A DNA stretch of 64,000 nucleotides, from assembly GCA_016808115.1 (NCBI GenBank), contig JAEQBH010004679.1, positions 100,303 to 164,302 of the forward strand, read 5' to 3'. Below are positions 1 to 12,287 of this stretch, one piece after another; the first letter of the stretch is position 1, and every line of letters begins with the position of its first letter. The position numbers and the translations under genes are program-made. The stretch comes from Tetrastigma voinierianum. Lineage: Eukaryota; Streptophyta; Magnoliopsida; Vitales; Vitaceae. Below the pieces are notes generated by a model. The model worked only from the letters and a program-made list of their open reading frames with translations. It did not search any database and had not been told where the DNA came from.

Positions 1-1394
1 TCAAGTTCAACATCCGGCTGACTTTTGACTCAAGTTTACGCTTCCAAGAATTTTCAAGACTGCTTTTGTAATACCGAAGTTGAATTTTCGGGACTGTTTT
101 TGGGCAGTCCTGAACTATGTTGAGGTTTGGTTTCAATCTCTGACCGATGTTTTCTGTGTTTAAGTAATAGTTTTGACATCACTGTGAATTCTATGATAAA
201 CTGCGAATGGACCAAGAGGTGCCCTGTTGTATATGAGTCCGAGATTTGAGCCATTTTGTATATTATTGTTGGAAAAATAAATAATAGATTGTTGTATGTA
301 AAATTCATGTTAATATGGCTTGCGTGATGTATTAGCATGGAAATGGTGATGAATGAAAATTATATGTAGGAAATATAATTATCTAGAATTTATGAATGTT
401 TCATGTAACTCTTATTGTACATGTAGCATGACATCGAATGAAATTGCATGATTGCATTTCATATGCACGGTCACATCGCGTCGAGTCGGGTGTGGGTGCA
501 TGGTACTGTTATTCACCATTCTTGGTGAATGTGTGGTGAGCTCGGAAATTGGACAACGTCCAAAATCGAGACTTACTTGCCATAAAACAATACACAATAA
601 ATTTCAAGGTTGTGCGAAACAAGATGGGATATATACCCTCCAAGGTGAAAGATCTAAATTTTATTCTTGGTCAGACATATGGATCCAAATGAGCAAAGTT
701 CGCTAAAGTATGCCTGCTGGCAAGAGAAGCTCCTGAGACCCCTGAATCGTTAACCCAAATAAACATTACGTAATTTGATAAATTAAAATCGGAGGGTTAA
801 TAATTGTTTAAGTCATTGGGTGAAACACCAATGTTTGGTTTTTCACACTTAGCGCAGTAAAGCGAGGGAGTCGAGATAGGGACTCAAAGCTGGGCATGTG
901 GAGTCTCATCTCATGTATGATACCTAAACATTCCATATAGGATTGCATTATTTATATGGAATATGCCATTGAATGTGCATTTAAAGTGGAGTAGTCTGTG
1001 AGGAAAATTTTCTACCGTCATCGCCATCCCATCGCGGAACCCCCTTCGTGCACAGGAGGTAGCTGTGGAGACTGCTCGACGAGGCCGTGATTATGAAGGA
1101 GGCCGATGTGTAGCCTTGATATTACTTTTTAAAAAGTATTTTGTATAAAATAATTGTAATTAAATTATTTTGGGACTATTGTATAAATAGTCGGGTATGT
1201 AATTATGGTAAGAGGGCCGTGATCGGACTCTTACTAGCTGTAATTAAGCGTTTTATTTTCATATTTGGGGATGAACGCTAATGAATGGTCCCGGCTAGCG
1301 GATGTATAATGGGGATATGGACAGATGGACCTTATGGGGTCAATACTATTTCTGTTGAGACCTTGGATGAGTTATGATTATATTGTTATACAGG
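1..1394 (+). repeat. Family C gypsy LTR, left part (interrupted by element A)
   Basis: This is non-coding LTR sequence. It matches, in reverse orientation, the LTR at 62106-64000. Shared stretches include the segment around 520-590 (ATTCACCATTCTTGGTGAAT, then a CTCGGAAAT-GGACAACGTCC motif) and the segment around 820-930 (a TTCACAC motif, then TCTCATCTCATG-ATGATA). The LTR starts beyond the left edge. It is cut at 1394/1399 by element A and resumes at 12131, where the typical tail (GTAAAGCTCCCCG ... ATTCCGCGG ... GGGTGTCATACA) follows. Small open frames here (for example 452-706) have no protein resemblance and are not called as genes. Confidence 0.7.
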
Positions 1395-1399
1395 TTGTA
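1395..1399. repeat. Target-site duplication of element A, left copy (TTGTA)
   Basis: TTGTA lies directly before the TGTAACG start of the element A LTR and is repeated exactly at 12126-12130, directly after the CA end of the second LTR. A 5 bp duplication is standard for Ty3/gypsy integrases. Confidence 0.85.
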
Positions 1400-4384
1400 T
1401 GTAACGCCCCGTCCCGAGAGAGTGTACAGTACATGATACTGTAGGGGCGTATAAGAGCACCAAGTGTCACATAGTAGTATTTTGGAGATTAAAGTAGGAA
1501 TGAGTTTCAGGAACCTGGAATTATGGTATTAAAACAAGGGTACACCCTGTCATTTCAGCAAAAGGATTATGAAGATTATTAAGTGTAGAGATGGGCCATA
1601 ACACAAATTTCCTCTATAAGTTACAATTGCAAAATTGAAAAGACGAGGGCGATGGCAACCAAAGGAAATGTTAAAATAATAAAAGGAGAAAACAAAAGCC
1701 AAACATTCATTTGGTCTTCAAAAGGCTAGGGTTCAATGAGGGAGAAAGGAAATGGAGAAAAGGAGAGAAAAGAGAGGCACAGAGAAGGAAGAAAATGGTG
1801 GAGCAAGGAGATGTGGATTTTCTTCTTCTCCTTCAAGCTTTCCAAGTGTCTAAGGCGGTAGCAAGGAGAGTGAGCTAAATAAAACCAAGAACAAGTAAGT
1901 TTGGCATCATGAAAGTTATATTGACGTTCATGTCTAATGTCTTGAATTTGCATAAAGCGTTAAATTGGTGGTATTTAAGGTCGAATTACCGATTATATCA
2001 ATTGGACATGAATGGATTAGGTTAGGTTTTGAAAAAGAAAGGAGGAATTGTTAGGATTTGATAGGAATTGTGTAAGCAGGTTGAAATGGGTATAAGGCAT
2101 CAGATTGAGTGTTTATGGTGCAAGAGAAACACATTCGCCGCCGTGGCAGCTAGCCTCAGACAGAAATGTCCGCTTTCCTATTTCGACCAGCTTTTCGTAT
2201 TTCGATCATAACTTGCCTATTTCTTATCCGGGTTTGGAGCGATTCAAGTGGGATAATTAAACTAGACTTAAGGAGGAATGATCCATATATAAATAGTCAC
2301 TGCCAAATTTGATATAAGGGCCTAAAAATTCACTCAAAGTAATGACCATATGTAAGCCACTCCACTGTTCCCTCGGTACAGAAATGCTCGCTTTCTCCTC
2401 GTTTCGACCATTTGTCGATTTTGACCATAACTTGCCTATTTATGATCCGATTTGAGTTATTCAAGTTGCTGGTTAAAAATAGGCTTCTAAGGAAAAAATT
2501 TATCTGAAGGAAGTTTAAGCAAAATTGTAATCCTAAAGTGTCCATAAAATTTGTCAAAGTGAGCTATGTGCATTCCTGCTCGCCAAATTGAGTCATTTAG
2601 ATGTAATAACTTGTGTTGCTATGTGGTTGAGGGCCTTAGAGGAGGAATTTTAAATTGAAAATTCAAAGAGATGTCATTGATATATAAAGGACTGATCTTG
2701 AGAGTTTCATAAATTTTGAAGACCGTTTGAATAATTTTTGAGTCATAAAGTCTATAGAGTATTGTTGGAAAAGGTTGGCCAAAATGAGTGGGTTTTTTGG
2801 AAGTGCTTAAGGGTAATTTGTTCAGTTGGATTTAAATGAATGTGTATGGTGGATTAAAATGGAAGCAGGATTACGATACAGGGTTTTCTTTGAAAAAGGT
2901 GAAAAGGACTATCGGACGGAAACTGGAATTGACGGGAAGCAAGCGGGATTGGAGTTTATGAACTGTGGAGTGAAAATGATTTTGAAAATTGAGTTTTTAA
3001 AAGTGAATGGTTTTAGCGTTAAATCGAAAGTTTATTGGAAATGTTTATGTAAATGTTAAGGCATATGGAAATGTTTTATCTTGCATCAATATATATATTT
3101 ATATGTATGAAATATGTATGCATATGTAAAAGGCCAGAAAGTTTTAACATGTATAAAGAATGCATATGTGTTTTAATGATAAAGTAAAGGATTTAAATGT
3201 ATTTATAAATGTATTTTTAAGAAATAATGATCGATGGTTACCCTAAACCCCTATGATCGTTATGACCGATATTTCGCCATGACTCTGCCAGCGATTTGGC
3301 AGAGTTATACATTAACCGAGGGAGGGAATTAGGTGTCTGAGTAATATCCTTACACGTGATAAGGTGCTATGACTGAACCCTTTGCAAAGCGTGAGCTCCG
3401 CAGTTGTAGTGGTTATGACCGAATATGATTGTCCTCACTGCTGGCATCTGCAAATCGGCTCTGGTGTGTTTATTCCCAATGTAAAGAAAGAAATAAAGAC
3501 AGAAGTTTAAGGTATAAATGGATTTTAATTGTATAAGTATTTATTATAATGAAAGAAAGAAAGTTTAAGGCATAAATGTTTAGACATAAATTGATTTTAA
3601 TTGTAATAGTATGTATTACTTTGATATATACCGAAATGCTATTTAAATGAAAATGTACACTCACCTGGCCCTTTAACTCATTCTTTCTCGTAGATGAAAC
3701 AAAACATTTTCGTGGACTCGAGATAGGTGCGCAGTAGAGCGCCCCCACAAGCAGTTGAGTCGAGCCATCAAGGAGACAACGCCTCGTGGATTTCATTGTA
3801 TATATAATTTTCCATATCAGAGGCGTTGAATATTTTGTTATGGATATATGTAAATGTATAAAGTTGAAAAGGAACTACGTGGGCTTTGATCCTCAAAGTG
3901 GACGAGGTAATGAGGCGGCCCGCTTAAGTCCCATTCAAGCCCACCTTTGATAAAAACAAATGCATGGATTTGAAGAAGTTTCCAAATGTTTTGATGATTG
4001 AAATGAATAAATGTATATATGTATATATTGTGTTTGATTTGGTTGTGGATTTATGAGGTCCTAAAACTAAGTCGAGAAGTCGAGGATGGAAAGATTAGAA
4101 GTGTTTTTAAATGTTTTCGCAGGTTTTGTAAATTTGGGAAAGTCCGAAAAACAGAGAAAACTCTGGCCAATTTTTCTAAAAAATCTAAGCGTTTGAAAAA
4201 GAAAAGAAAAGAAAAAAAGAATTTTACCACTTCGCTCGTGATTATTTTCTAAAGATATGTTAAGTACTGAAAAGGGGTTCGCTTCCATGGATTTTATTTG
4301 ACCGTTTTAAGGAAAAGTTTCTATATCCATCGGAGTGCCTGAGGTCCCCTTGCTTTCATGAGGTTAATCCGGTCGGATCCTCCA
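1400..4384 (+). repeat. Element A 5' LTR
   Basis: It starts TGTAACGCCCCG and ends ATCCTCCA. It aligns by eye along its whole length to 9127-12125, with long near-identical runs (for example 2710-2800 against 10440-10530) separated by short clusters of length changes. It contains the purine-rich leader around 1735-1800 and two TATATAAA-like motifs (near 2286 and 2681) that could serve a promoter. Open frames inside it are not conserved in the other LTR and are not called. Confidence 0.85.
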
Positions 4385-4874
4385 ACGTGCACGTGAGCCA
4401 CTAGCTTTGGAAAATAAGTATAAAGATTTGGAAATGTTATTTACATGATTACTTTAATGTTTTACTTTAAAATCGCATAAATTATTTATGTGATTTAAAC
4501 TCATATATGCATACATGACATATTAAATTTTGACTACGTAAAATGCATTGCGAGGCCGACTCCCACTGTGAGAGCTCCCGAGGCGTAGGGGTACCACCAC
4601 TGCAGGAATATGTTGATGAATCTCTATGTTCTCCACTCCGACAGCACAGAGTGACCTGCCACCATTGCATAAATACTACCCACTTCCTTAAGGTCGGAGG
4701 ATATATCATTAGAGCGTATGGTCAGCCTTTTAGCCATCAGATTATTAATGTACTCGAGAGCCAGCCGATAGAGAGGGGGCGAAAGCTAGGGCACTGAACT
4801 ATGATGGATCGGGAGACCAAAAGGCTTCACATGGTTAGAGGGAAATGAACTGGGTCTACCAGTGATGCGTTGTA

Positions 4875-5243
4875 ATGACGAGCAGATGGGTCACTTTTCC
4901 GCTTCTCCTACCTGACAGAGCATTGGAGTGGTGGGAGGGTACCAGGAGATGCCCAGAGGGAGTGTCCTGGGCACAGTTTAAGGAAGAGTTTACAGACAAG
5001 TTATTTCTAGCCAGTTACCGAGATGCAAAGGCTGAGGAGTTCTTTAGGCTGGAGCAGGGGACACTCTCCGTGACAGATTATGAGCGGAGTTTTTCTGAGC
5101 TCGTCAGACATGTCCCATTTATCAGGGATGACGAAGTTTCGAAGACCAAGAGATTTGTTGTAGGTCTTCGTCCAGAGATTAGGACCATAGTGAAGGCCGA
5201 CAAAACCCACAATACGCACGGTCAGTGGTCGAGGCTGCGCTAG
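4875..5243 (+). pseudogene. Element A gag (retrotransposon gag domain)
   Basis: An open stretch of 122 codons carries the Ty3/gypsy capsid signature. LEWWEGTR (about residues 17-24) is followed by SWAQFKEEF (about 31-39), an AEEFFRLEQG block (about 52-61), SVTDYERSFSELVRHVPF, and RFVVGLRPEIR near 105-115. In the family this domain forms the virus-like particle around element RNA. The normal gag is several times longer. The N-terminal part before 4875 is not readable in one frame, and the frame breaks again at 5243. Downstream sequence to about 5500 is the expected basic linker and zinc-knuckle region but is too scrambled to place its cysteines. Strand and family are secure; the exact start is not. 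Confidence 0.8.
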
Positions 5244-5739
5244 TGGTCGTAGAGGAGCACGGGCTGAAATCCTGTGCTACGACCAACTGGCGACGTAAAC
5301 TGAGTGGGTCGACGTGGGTCTCGGGAGGTCTCCGCAGCAGCTCAAGAGGGAGGAAGACACAGCGGGACTGCGGGCAAGAGTCTACTGGGGGCACAAGCCT
5401 AGCCAGGTTCGCTGAGGCCACTGCATGTGTAGCTCCAAGGGTCCAAAAAGCCGTAGTGTGCATGGGAAGAACCATTATGGTGAGTGCGCACAGACGATGC
5501 TTTGGTGGATGTTCTGATACGCAGAGAGGCCCATGATAGTTTCCCGTAGTGGATCAGAGGGGATGACAGACAGAGCTCGTTGGTAGGTTGTAATGAGTCG
5601 AGGGGGTCGTAGCGAGGCCCAAATTACATTTACTAGATCCTGGTAATCGCCAGGAGAGGTCACCATCCAGGACGATGGGACGACCCTGCACGTGCTAAGG
5701 TGTTTGGTACCACCAAATAGGAGGCGTATGTGCACTGCA

Positions 5740-6180
5740 GGTCGCGATGTGTACTATCCAAGTTTTCGAGAGTGATGCTTATGTCTCGATAACGTTTACT
5801 TCACTCGCTTATTTCGCGAAATTTATCGCACAAGTAAACATAGAGATACGTACCCCATAGATCGTAGTATGGTAGCCCTCCTAGCTGTGAGATTCACTTA
5901 CAGCGCATAGAGTATACACGGGGTTGTAGATTATCGAGGGCCGCGAGTTTTTATGGCCAATTTGGTATCATTGACATCCGTGACTTCGATGATATTAGGA
6001 TGGACTGTCATTCTCGACATCACGCCTCACCATGGATTGTTTCAGAAAGAAGTTAAGTTCTCAGAGACCGGGAACCAGGGATTACTTTTGTGGGGTAAGA
6101 GATATTTGGTCTCGAGTATGATGTCCGTGGATGATGGTCAAAAAGATGCTCGAAAATCATATCCGGTATCTAAATTTTGA
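5740..6180 (+). pseudogene. Element A protease region (broken)
   Basis: The aspartic-protease region precedes the reverse transcriptase. The best piece is 5953-6180, which reads an ILG...HH motif about 16 residues in, followed by QKEVKFSE and a KRYLVSSM block. Together these are the usual link between protease and reverse transcriptase in chromoviruses. The upstream part (5760-5940) shows family-like words in all three frames and no readable D-S/T-G catalytic triad in one frame. The protein would cleave the Gag-Pol precursor; as read here it cannot be made. Confidence 0.6.
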
Positions 6181-6229
6181 TACTGAGGTAGAGATGATGA
6201 TATGAGATTGGAAGACATTCCTGAGTCGA

Positions 6230-6993
6230 GAATTTCCTGGATGTGTTTCCGTGATGATCTTCCAGACTACCTCAGATAGAGAGATTGATTTTCAGATCGA
6301 AGCTAGCCCCCTCGAACAACCGATTTCAAGAGCGCCATATAAGATGGCCTCGTAATTGAAAGAACTTAAGGTGCGTATGGAAGAAATGGTCATCAAGGGT
6401 TTGGCTGATCGAGCACATCTCCTCGGGGGGGAGCACCCTGGCTTTATTTGTGAAGAAGAAGGATCTGGGAGCATGCAGCGCTATGTATCGACATGAGAGC
6501 TGGAATAAAGTAAATAATACGTAATCGCATCCCTTCCGAGGATCGAGGATCTCTTTGATCGGGCCATGCGGAGCCAAGGTATTCTCCCAAGATCGACGGA
6601 GGTCGCTATCACGCTTGAGAGTTCATGATGAGGATGTTCCAAGACAAAGATCTTAACACGGTAATGGGCATTTTGAGTTTCTAGTCATGCCATTTGGATT
6701 TACGGTTCTGTAAATTTTTATGGATCTCATGAATGTGGATTTTCAAAGCCTTACTTAGATCAGTTTGTGATCGTATTTATCGATCGATATACCGATATAT
6801 TCGGCAAGGGAGAAGAACATGCAGAGTACTTAAGGATAATTTCAAACATTGCGGGAACATCGGGTTATATGCTAAACTAGTAAGTGTCATGGTTCGACAA
6901 AGGTTTACTTTTCGGGGACACATAGCTTCTTGTAGAGGGGGTCTCAAAGTGATCCGCAGTAAGGTCGGTTATATCGAATTGGAAACCTCCTAA
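6230..6993 (+). pseudogene. Element A reverse transcriptase (broken)
   Basis: Ty3-type reverse transcriptase motifs appear in order but hop between frames: ISRAPYKMA near 6320, LFVKKK with a CID-like core near 6440-6490, PRIEDLF near 6535, the SKID-YHQLRVHDEDV block near 6585-6640, GHFEFLVMPFGFT near 6665-6705, and QFVIVFID near 6760-6790. There the catalytic F/Y-x-D-D box survives only across a one-base shift. HAEYLR and LYAKL follow. The enzyme would copy element RNA into DNA. Open frames on the opposite strand over the same bases (for example 6326-6577) are shadows. Confidence 0.8.
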
Positions 6994-7009
6994 TGAGTGT
7001 TAAGGTAGA

Positions 7010-7560
7010 TAAGGAGTTTTCTCGGGTTTGCTGTATTACCGTAAGTTCATTGGAGAGGATTTCGAAGATACCGCACCTTGACTAGACTGACGAGGAAAGA
7101 GGAACCGCTTTTATGGTCGAGGCTTGTCAAGAGTTTCTCATGAATTGAAAAGCGAGATTGACTCTTCGCCTCCCGCATTTACACTTCCATCAGTAAGGTG
7201 ATGGCTTTGCAAAGGTATTGTGATGCTCTAGGCAAGGCTTAGGTTGTGTATTAATGCACGACAAGGTGATTGCATATGCTTTTAGGCAATTGAAGAAGCA
7301 TGAAATTGCACTATCCTACACACGACTGAAGCCAGTAAATGTAGTATTTGGCCTTTGACGGACATGGAGGCATTACTTATACGGAGTGCCCCGTAGAATT
7401 TTACCTATCATAAGAGCTTGTAGTATCTGCTACGTTGTATGAACCGAACATGAGACGTAGGAGATGGATTGAATCGATCAAGGATTATGAATGTACCATT
7501 GAATATCATCCGAAAGGCGAACGTGGTGCAGATGCTCTGTGAAGACCCATGAGTTCCCAT
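7010..7560 (+). pseudogene. Element A RNase H region (broken)
   Basis: Remnants in the expected order after reverse transcriptase: FLGFAGYYRKFI-like words near 7020-7060, a PLTRLTRKEE-like block near 7075-7105, WRHYLYGV near 7365-7390, and RRRWIESIKDYECTIEYHPK near 7450-7510, the block that closes the RNase H domain in chromoviruses. RNase H degrades the RNA strand during reverse transcription. Several frame changes; no intact catalytic set can be read. Confidence 0.7.
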
Positions 7561-7839
7561 CGCACTCGAGGGTCGTGCATCTCCGCGACTCCACACCGAG
7601 GTCCCTGCGTGAGACTGAACTATTAGATCTCGAGCACCGTTAGCCACATTTCATGTACGCTCCGCGGTATTGATAGATAGATTAGAGAACTCGCATTCAA
7701 GATCCACGCATAGTGAATTTGAAATTATGAAGTAGAAGTCCGGGGCAACGAGAGGATTTGTCATTGAGAGAGGATGGTACCGTGGTCGCGGGACAGGTTG
7801 TGTGTACTTTATGTAGGTGAAGTAAGGAGAGAGATTATG

Positions 7840-8620
7840 GAGGAAGCCCCATTCTCCGCTTTATGCTATGAACTGAAGCACACAAAGATGTATCATACCC
7901 TAAAGGAACACCACCGGGTGGAAAGGTAATGTAAGAGGGGATATCGCAGTTCGTCTGCACGCCTCGCTACGCCAGTGAGCCGAACGCCGTAAGCCTCGCA
8001 GACTATTACGCCACCCCTGCCTCGTTGGAAATGGGGAGAGAATCACTATGGATTTTTGGTAGGACTTCCACGTCACGAGTGGCCACGACACGACATGTGG
8101 GTGATCAGGACGACCGACGAAATCAGCCCATTTCCCTCCCTATCAGAATACCGATTCATCGATAAGCCGCCCAATTCATACGTTAGGAGAGATTATCGAC
8201 CGCATGGCACGCCTCGCTTCCATTGCTCTCGCATGCAGATCCCCTGCCACTTAATGCTTCGGGGCCCACACAGAATGCCCTCGCACTAAACCGCATTTTA
8301 GTACGCTTTTCATCCACGCATGTGATGGCCAATCCGAGAGACTATACGACTTTAGAGGATATGCTAGGCATGTGTTCCTGAGTTTAGAGGAGTCAGACAC
8401 CCATCTACCCTCGATGGAGTTTGCATACACACAGCTTATCGTAATTCGCATTGGTATGGCCCCTTATGAGGCTCTTTATGACGAAATGTCGAACTCCAAA
8501 TTGGCTGGGACGAGGTGAAAGGGAAATTAGTAGGTCCTGAATTGTCCAAATGACTTGTGATAAGATCAAAGTTATAAGGGATAGACCGAAATTGCACATG
8601 ACCGATGTAGTGCTGATATG
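7840..8620 (+). pseudogene. Element A integrase (broken)
   Basis: Pieces of Ty3 integrase are present on +. 8056-8289 reads VGLPR near its start, then a DMWVI-like block, then YRFIDKPPNSYVRRDYRPHG, matching the core-domain pattern of the family. Near 8320-8480 come QSERL-, a LPSMEFAYT block and IGMAPYEALYDE, the conserved end of the core. The zinc-binding N-terminal part is expected near 7850-7990 but is scrambled. The protein would insert the DNA copy into the genome. Confidence 0.75.
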
Positions 8621-8761
8621 CGGACAATCGCCGTAGAGACCTAAAGTTCGAGGTAGGGATACGGTATTTTCGAGGATTTCCCATGGAAGGGCATTAAGAT
8701 TCGGGGAAACGTGGAAAGCTGAGTCCACGATATATCAATACAGATTGTTGAGAGGATTGGA

Positions 8762-9051
8762 GAGGTGGCATATTGATTGAGTTGCCATCTGACCTCGACA
8801 TTCACGATGTTTTCCATAGTTTCTATGCTCCAAGTACATACTGCACTTTCACATGTATTGACAGAGCAAATCCTGAAATACAAGAGAATTCGACATACGA
8901 AGAGGAACCGCGCATCCTTCACCGGCCGAGCAAGTTCCGCAACAAGACTATTCACCGGGTGGTATTAAAGTGGAGGAGCCATACAACAGAGGAAGCATTG
9001 GGAGCTAGAGGCCCGATGCGCCCATCAGACTTCACTTGTTTTCCTGGATGA
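8762..9051 (+). pseudogene. Element A integrase tail with chromodomain-like end
   Basis: Two overlapping frames (8773-9051 and 8777-8968) together give the known C-terminal pattern of plant Tekay-type chromoviruses: DIHDVFH / VSML-like, a block with EIQENSTYEEEPRIL, RNKTIHRVVLKWRSHTTEEA, then E-x-x-MR and a short end. In the family this part contains the chromodomain-like module that helps direct integration to heterochromatin. A stop is reached just before the polypurine tract, as expected. At least two frame shifts. Confidence 0.75.
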
Positions 9052-9112
9052 GGCATGTTCCTTTCTTTCTTTTGGAGTTTAGTCTATCATTTCCCAGAGA
9101 CCCAAATGTCTC

Positions 9113-9126
9113 AAGGAGGAGGATTT
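9113..9126 (+). other. Element A polypurine tract
   Basis: AAGGAGGAGGA followed by TTT ends directly at the TGTAACG start of the 3' LTR. This is the usual plus-strand DNA primer site. Confidence 0.8.
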
Positions 9127-12125
9127 TGTAACGCCCGCCCCGAGAGAGTGCATGTACATGATACCGTAGGGCGTATAAGAGCACCAAGTGTCACATAGTA
9201 GTATTTTGAGATTAAAGCAGGAAATGAAAGTTTATGGAACCTAGAATTATGGTATTAAAAACAAGGGTACAATTGTCATTTAGCAAAGGATTATGAAGAT
9301 TATTAAGTGTAGAGATGGGCCATAATACAAATTTCATAAGGCAATCAGAAAATTGAAAGCATGAGGCTATTTGCAAATTAAAGGAAATGTTAAAATAATA
9401 AAAGGGAGAAAACAAAAGCCAAACATTCATTTGTCTTCAAAAGGCTAGGGTTCATGAGGAGAGAAAGGAAAATGGAGAAAGGAGAGAAAAGAGAGGAAAG
9501 AAGAGAGAAAGGGAAGAAAATGGGCGGAGCAAGGCGGATGCGATTTTCTTCTTCTCCTTCGCTTTCCAAGTGCTCTACAAGTGGTAGCAAGGGAGAGGAG
9601 CCAAAGGAAACCAAGAACAAGTAAGTTTTAATGGTGGTGCGAGGTTTGATAAGTTATGTCTAATGTCTTGAATTTTTCAGTATGGGATGTTAAATTGGTG
9701 GTATTTGTAAGGTTTAATGGTGCTGATTTTGATATCAATTGAGAAGGAAATGGATTAGTTAGTTTTGAAAAAGAAAGTGAGGGAATTGTTAGGATTTGAT
9801 AGGGAATTGTAGTGTTTGCGTTGAAATGGGTATATGCATCGACGGGAGTTGTTTAGAGGAAAAAGTGTGGAAGAGAAACACATTCTGTCATTTTCTTAGT
9901 AAATTTCCCAGACAGAAATCTCGTTTCCCCTGCTTGACCAGTTTCAGATTTTTGACCATAACCGCTCATTTCTTATTCGATTTGAGTGATTCAAGTGGCT
10001 AATTAAACTAGACTTCAAGGAGAATGATCCATATAGAAATAGTCATTGTCAAATTCTGATTATAAGTGGCCTAAAAATTCACCATAATGACAATATGTGT
10101 TTAACGCTCTGGTTTCTGCGATGCGAATGCTCTGTTTTCCTGTTTCACCATTTGTCGATTTTGACCATAACTTGCTCATTTCTGATCCGATTTGAGTGAT
10201 TCAAGTTGCTGGTTAAAATAGGCTTCTAAGGGAAAAATTTATCTGAAGGAAGTTTAAGCAAATTGTAATCCCAAAGTGTCCATAAAATTTGTCAAAGTGG
10301 AGCTATGTGCAGATTCTGTTCTGCCAAATTGAGTCATTTAGATGTAATAACTTGTGTTATGTGGTTGAGGGCCTTAGAGAAGGAATTTTAAATTGAAAAT
10401 TTAAAGAGATGCTGATATATAAAGGACTGATCTGAGAGTCATAAATTTTGAAGACCGTTTGAATAATTTTTGAGTCATAAAGTCTATAGGAGTATTGTTG
10501 GAAAAGGTTGGCCAAAATGAGTGGGTTTTTAGTGCTTAAGGGTAATTTGTTCAGTTGGCTTTAAAATGAATGTATGGTGGATTAAAATGGAAGTTATGAT
10601 TAATGTATAGTTGTGGTTTTCTTGGAAAAGGTGAAAAGGATTTGATCGGACGGAAACGGGATTCACTTGAAGCAAGCCGGGATTGAGTTTTGCAGAACTG
10701 ATGAAATGATATTTTGAAAACTGAGCTAAAAGTGAATGGTTTTAATGTTAAACTCGAAAGTTTATTGAAATGTTTATGTAAATGTTAAGGCATATGGAAA
10801 ATATTTATCTTTGCATCAATATATATATTTATATGTATATGAAAATAGTGCGCATATGTTAAAGTATTATGAAAGTTTTAACATGTATAAAGAATGCATA
10901 TGTGTTTTAATGATAAAGTAAAGATTTAAATGTATTTATAAATGTATTTTGGAAGAATGTTTTGATCGATGGTTACCCTAAACCTCCTATGACTATGACT
11001 GATATCTACGTATACCTTAAGCGTGTAAGGATTTAGAGGGTAAAGTTATAGGTTACTAACTGAGGGAGGGAATTAGTGTCTGTAGTAATATCCTTACACG
11101 TGATAAGGTGCTATGGATCGAACTCCTATGCAAAGCGTGAGTTTCTCCGCAGTCAGAAGGGCAGACTGAACGCGATCGTCCTCACTGCTAGCACTGTGAA
11201 CCGGTTTCTGTGTTTATTCCCCTGGGTTCCATCAGAAAGAAAGAAATAAAGACAGAAAGTTTAAGGCATAAATGGATTTTAATTGTATAAGTATTTATTA
11301 TAATGAAAGAAAGAAAGTTTACGGCATAAATGTTTAAAACATAAATTGATTTTAATTGTACAGTATATTATTTGATATATATCGAAAATGTTATTTAAAT
11401 GAAAATGTACACTCACCGGTCTTTAGCTCATTCTTTTCCCGCATGTTTCAAAACATTTTCAGGACCCGAGATAGGTGCGCAGGTAGAGCGTCCCTGGGCA
11501 AAGGAATGAGCCATCATGAGACAACGCCTGCGGATTTCATTGTATATATAATTTTCCGTGACTGTATATGTTGAATATTTGAGCATGGATATATGTATAA
11601 TATAAAGTTGAAAAGAAATCCACGTGGGCTTTGATCCTCAAAGGGACGAGGTACGTAGCGCCTGGCTTAAGTCCCACTGCTCCAATCTTTTGATAAAAAC
11701 AAATGCATGGATTTGAAGAAGTTTCAAATGTTTTGATGATTGAAATGAATAAATTGTATATATGTATATACTATGTTTGATTTGGTTGTGGACGAGGAGT
11801 CCTAAAACGGAAGTTGAGAAGTTGAGGATGGAAAGATTAGAAGTGTTTTTAAATGTTTTCGCAGGTTTTGTAAATTTGGGAAAGTCCGAAAAACAGAAGA
11901 AACTCTGGCCAATTTTTCTGAAAAATCTAAGCGTTTGAAAAAGAAAAGAAAAGAAAAAAATTTTTACCACTTCGCTTCCGCATTATTTTCTAAAGATATG
12001 TTAAGGATTGAAAGCGGGTTCGCCTATGGATTTTATTTGACTCGTTTTAAGGAAAAGTTTCTATATCCATCGGAAGCACGGAGGTCCTCTTGCCACATGA
12101 GGTTAATCCGGGTCGGGATCCTTCA
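9127..12125 (+). repeat. Element A 3' LTR
   Basis: It starts TGTAACGCCCGC and ends GATCCTTCA. It is collinear with 1400-4384 throughout, including the run around 10440-10530 and the AAAGTCCGAAAAACAG region near 11880. TTGTA follows immediately. Divergence from the 5' LTR is patchy rather than even. Confidence 0.85.
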
Positions 12126-12130
12126 TTGTA
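12126..12130. repeat. Target-site duplication of element A, right copy (TTGTA)
   Basis: Exact repeat of 1395-1399, placed directly after the CA terminus of the element A 3' LTR. Confidence 0.85.
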
Positions 12131-12287
12131 AGTTGGGTAAAGCTCCCCGAACAAAGGAGACTGTACCCGATTTTATGGATCCCAATAAATGGGACAAAAC
12201 AGTGTGGTATCGGGTCACCCGAAATCCACAAGAATTCCGCGGGTTGACGGGTTGTCAACGGGACCCCCGGATTTGGGGTGTCATACA
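12131..12287 (+). repeat. Family C gypsy LTR, right end (continues 1-1394)
   Basis: The segment carries the tail motifs shared by families B and C: GTAAAGCTCCCCG, AAAGGAGACT, GGGTCACCCGAAATCCAC, ATTCCGCGG, GTCAACGGGACC, and the terminus TTTGGGGTGTCATACA. With 1-1394 it forms one LTR split by element A. No internal element sequence follows 12287, so this is either a solo LTR or the 3' LTR of an element lying to the left. Confidence 0.75.

Larger units (their letters stand above)
1400..12125 (+). mobile_element. Ty3/gypsy chromovirus A (Tekay/Del-like), complete but decayed
   Basis: This is a 10.7 kb LTR retrotransposon. It has two LTRs of about 3 kb (1400-4384 and 9127-12125), both TG...CA, a perfect 5 bp target duplication, a polypurine tract at 9113, and remnants in the order gag, protease, reverse transcriptase, RNase H, integrase, chromodomain-like tail. 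That order, plus 3 kb LTRs and a short internal region (about 4.7 kb), fits plant chromoviruses of the Tekay/Del type. All coding parts are on + and broken by many frame changes, so the copy cannot encode its own proteins as read here. No convincing primer-binding site was found after 4384. It sits inside a family C LTR. Confidence 0.88.

Noticed and set aside
4019..4288. Lysine-rich and phenylalanine-rich frames on both strands
   Set aside because: Part of the element A LTR; the same purine-rich tract recurs at 11820-11970.
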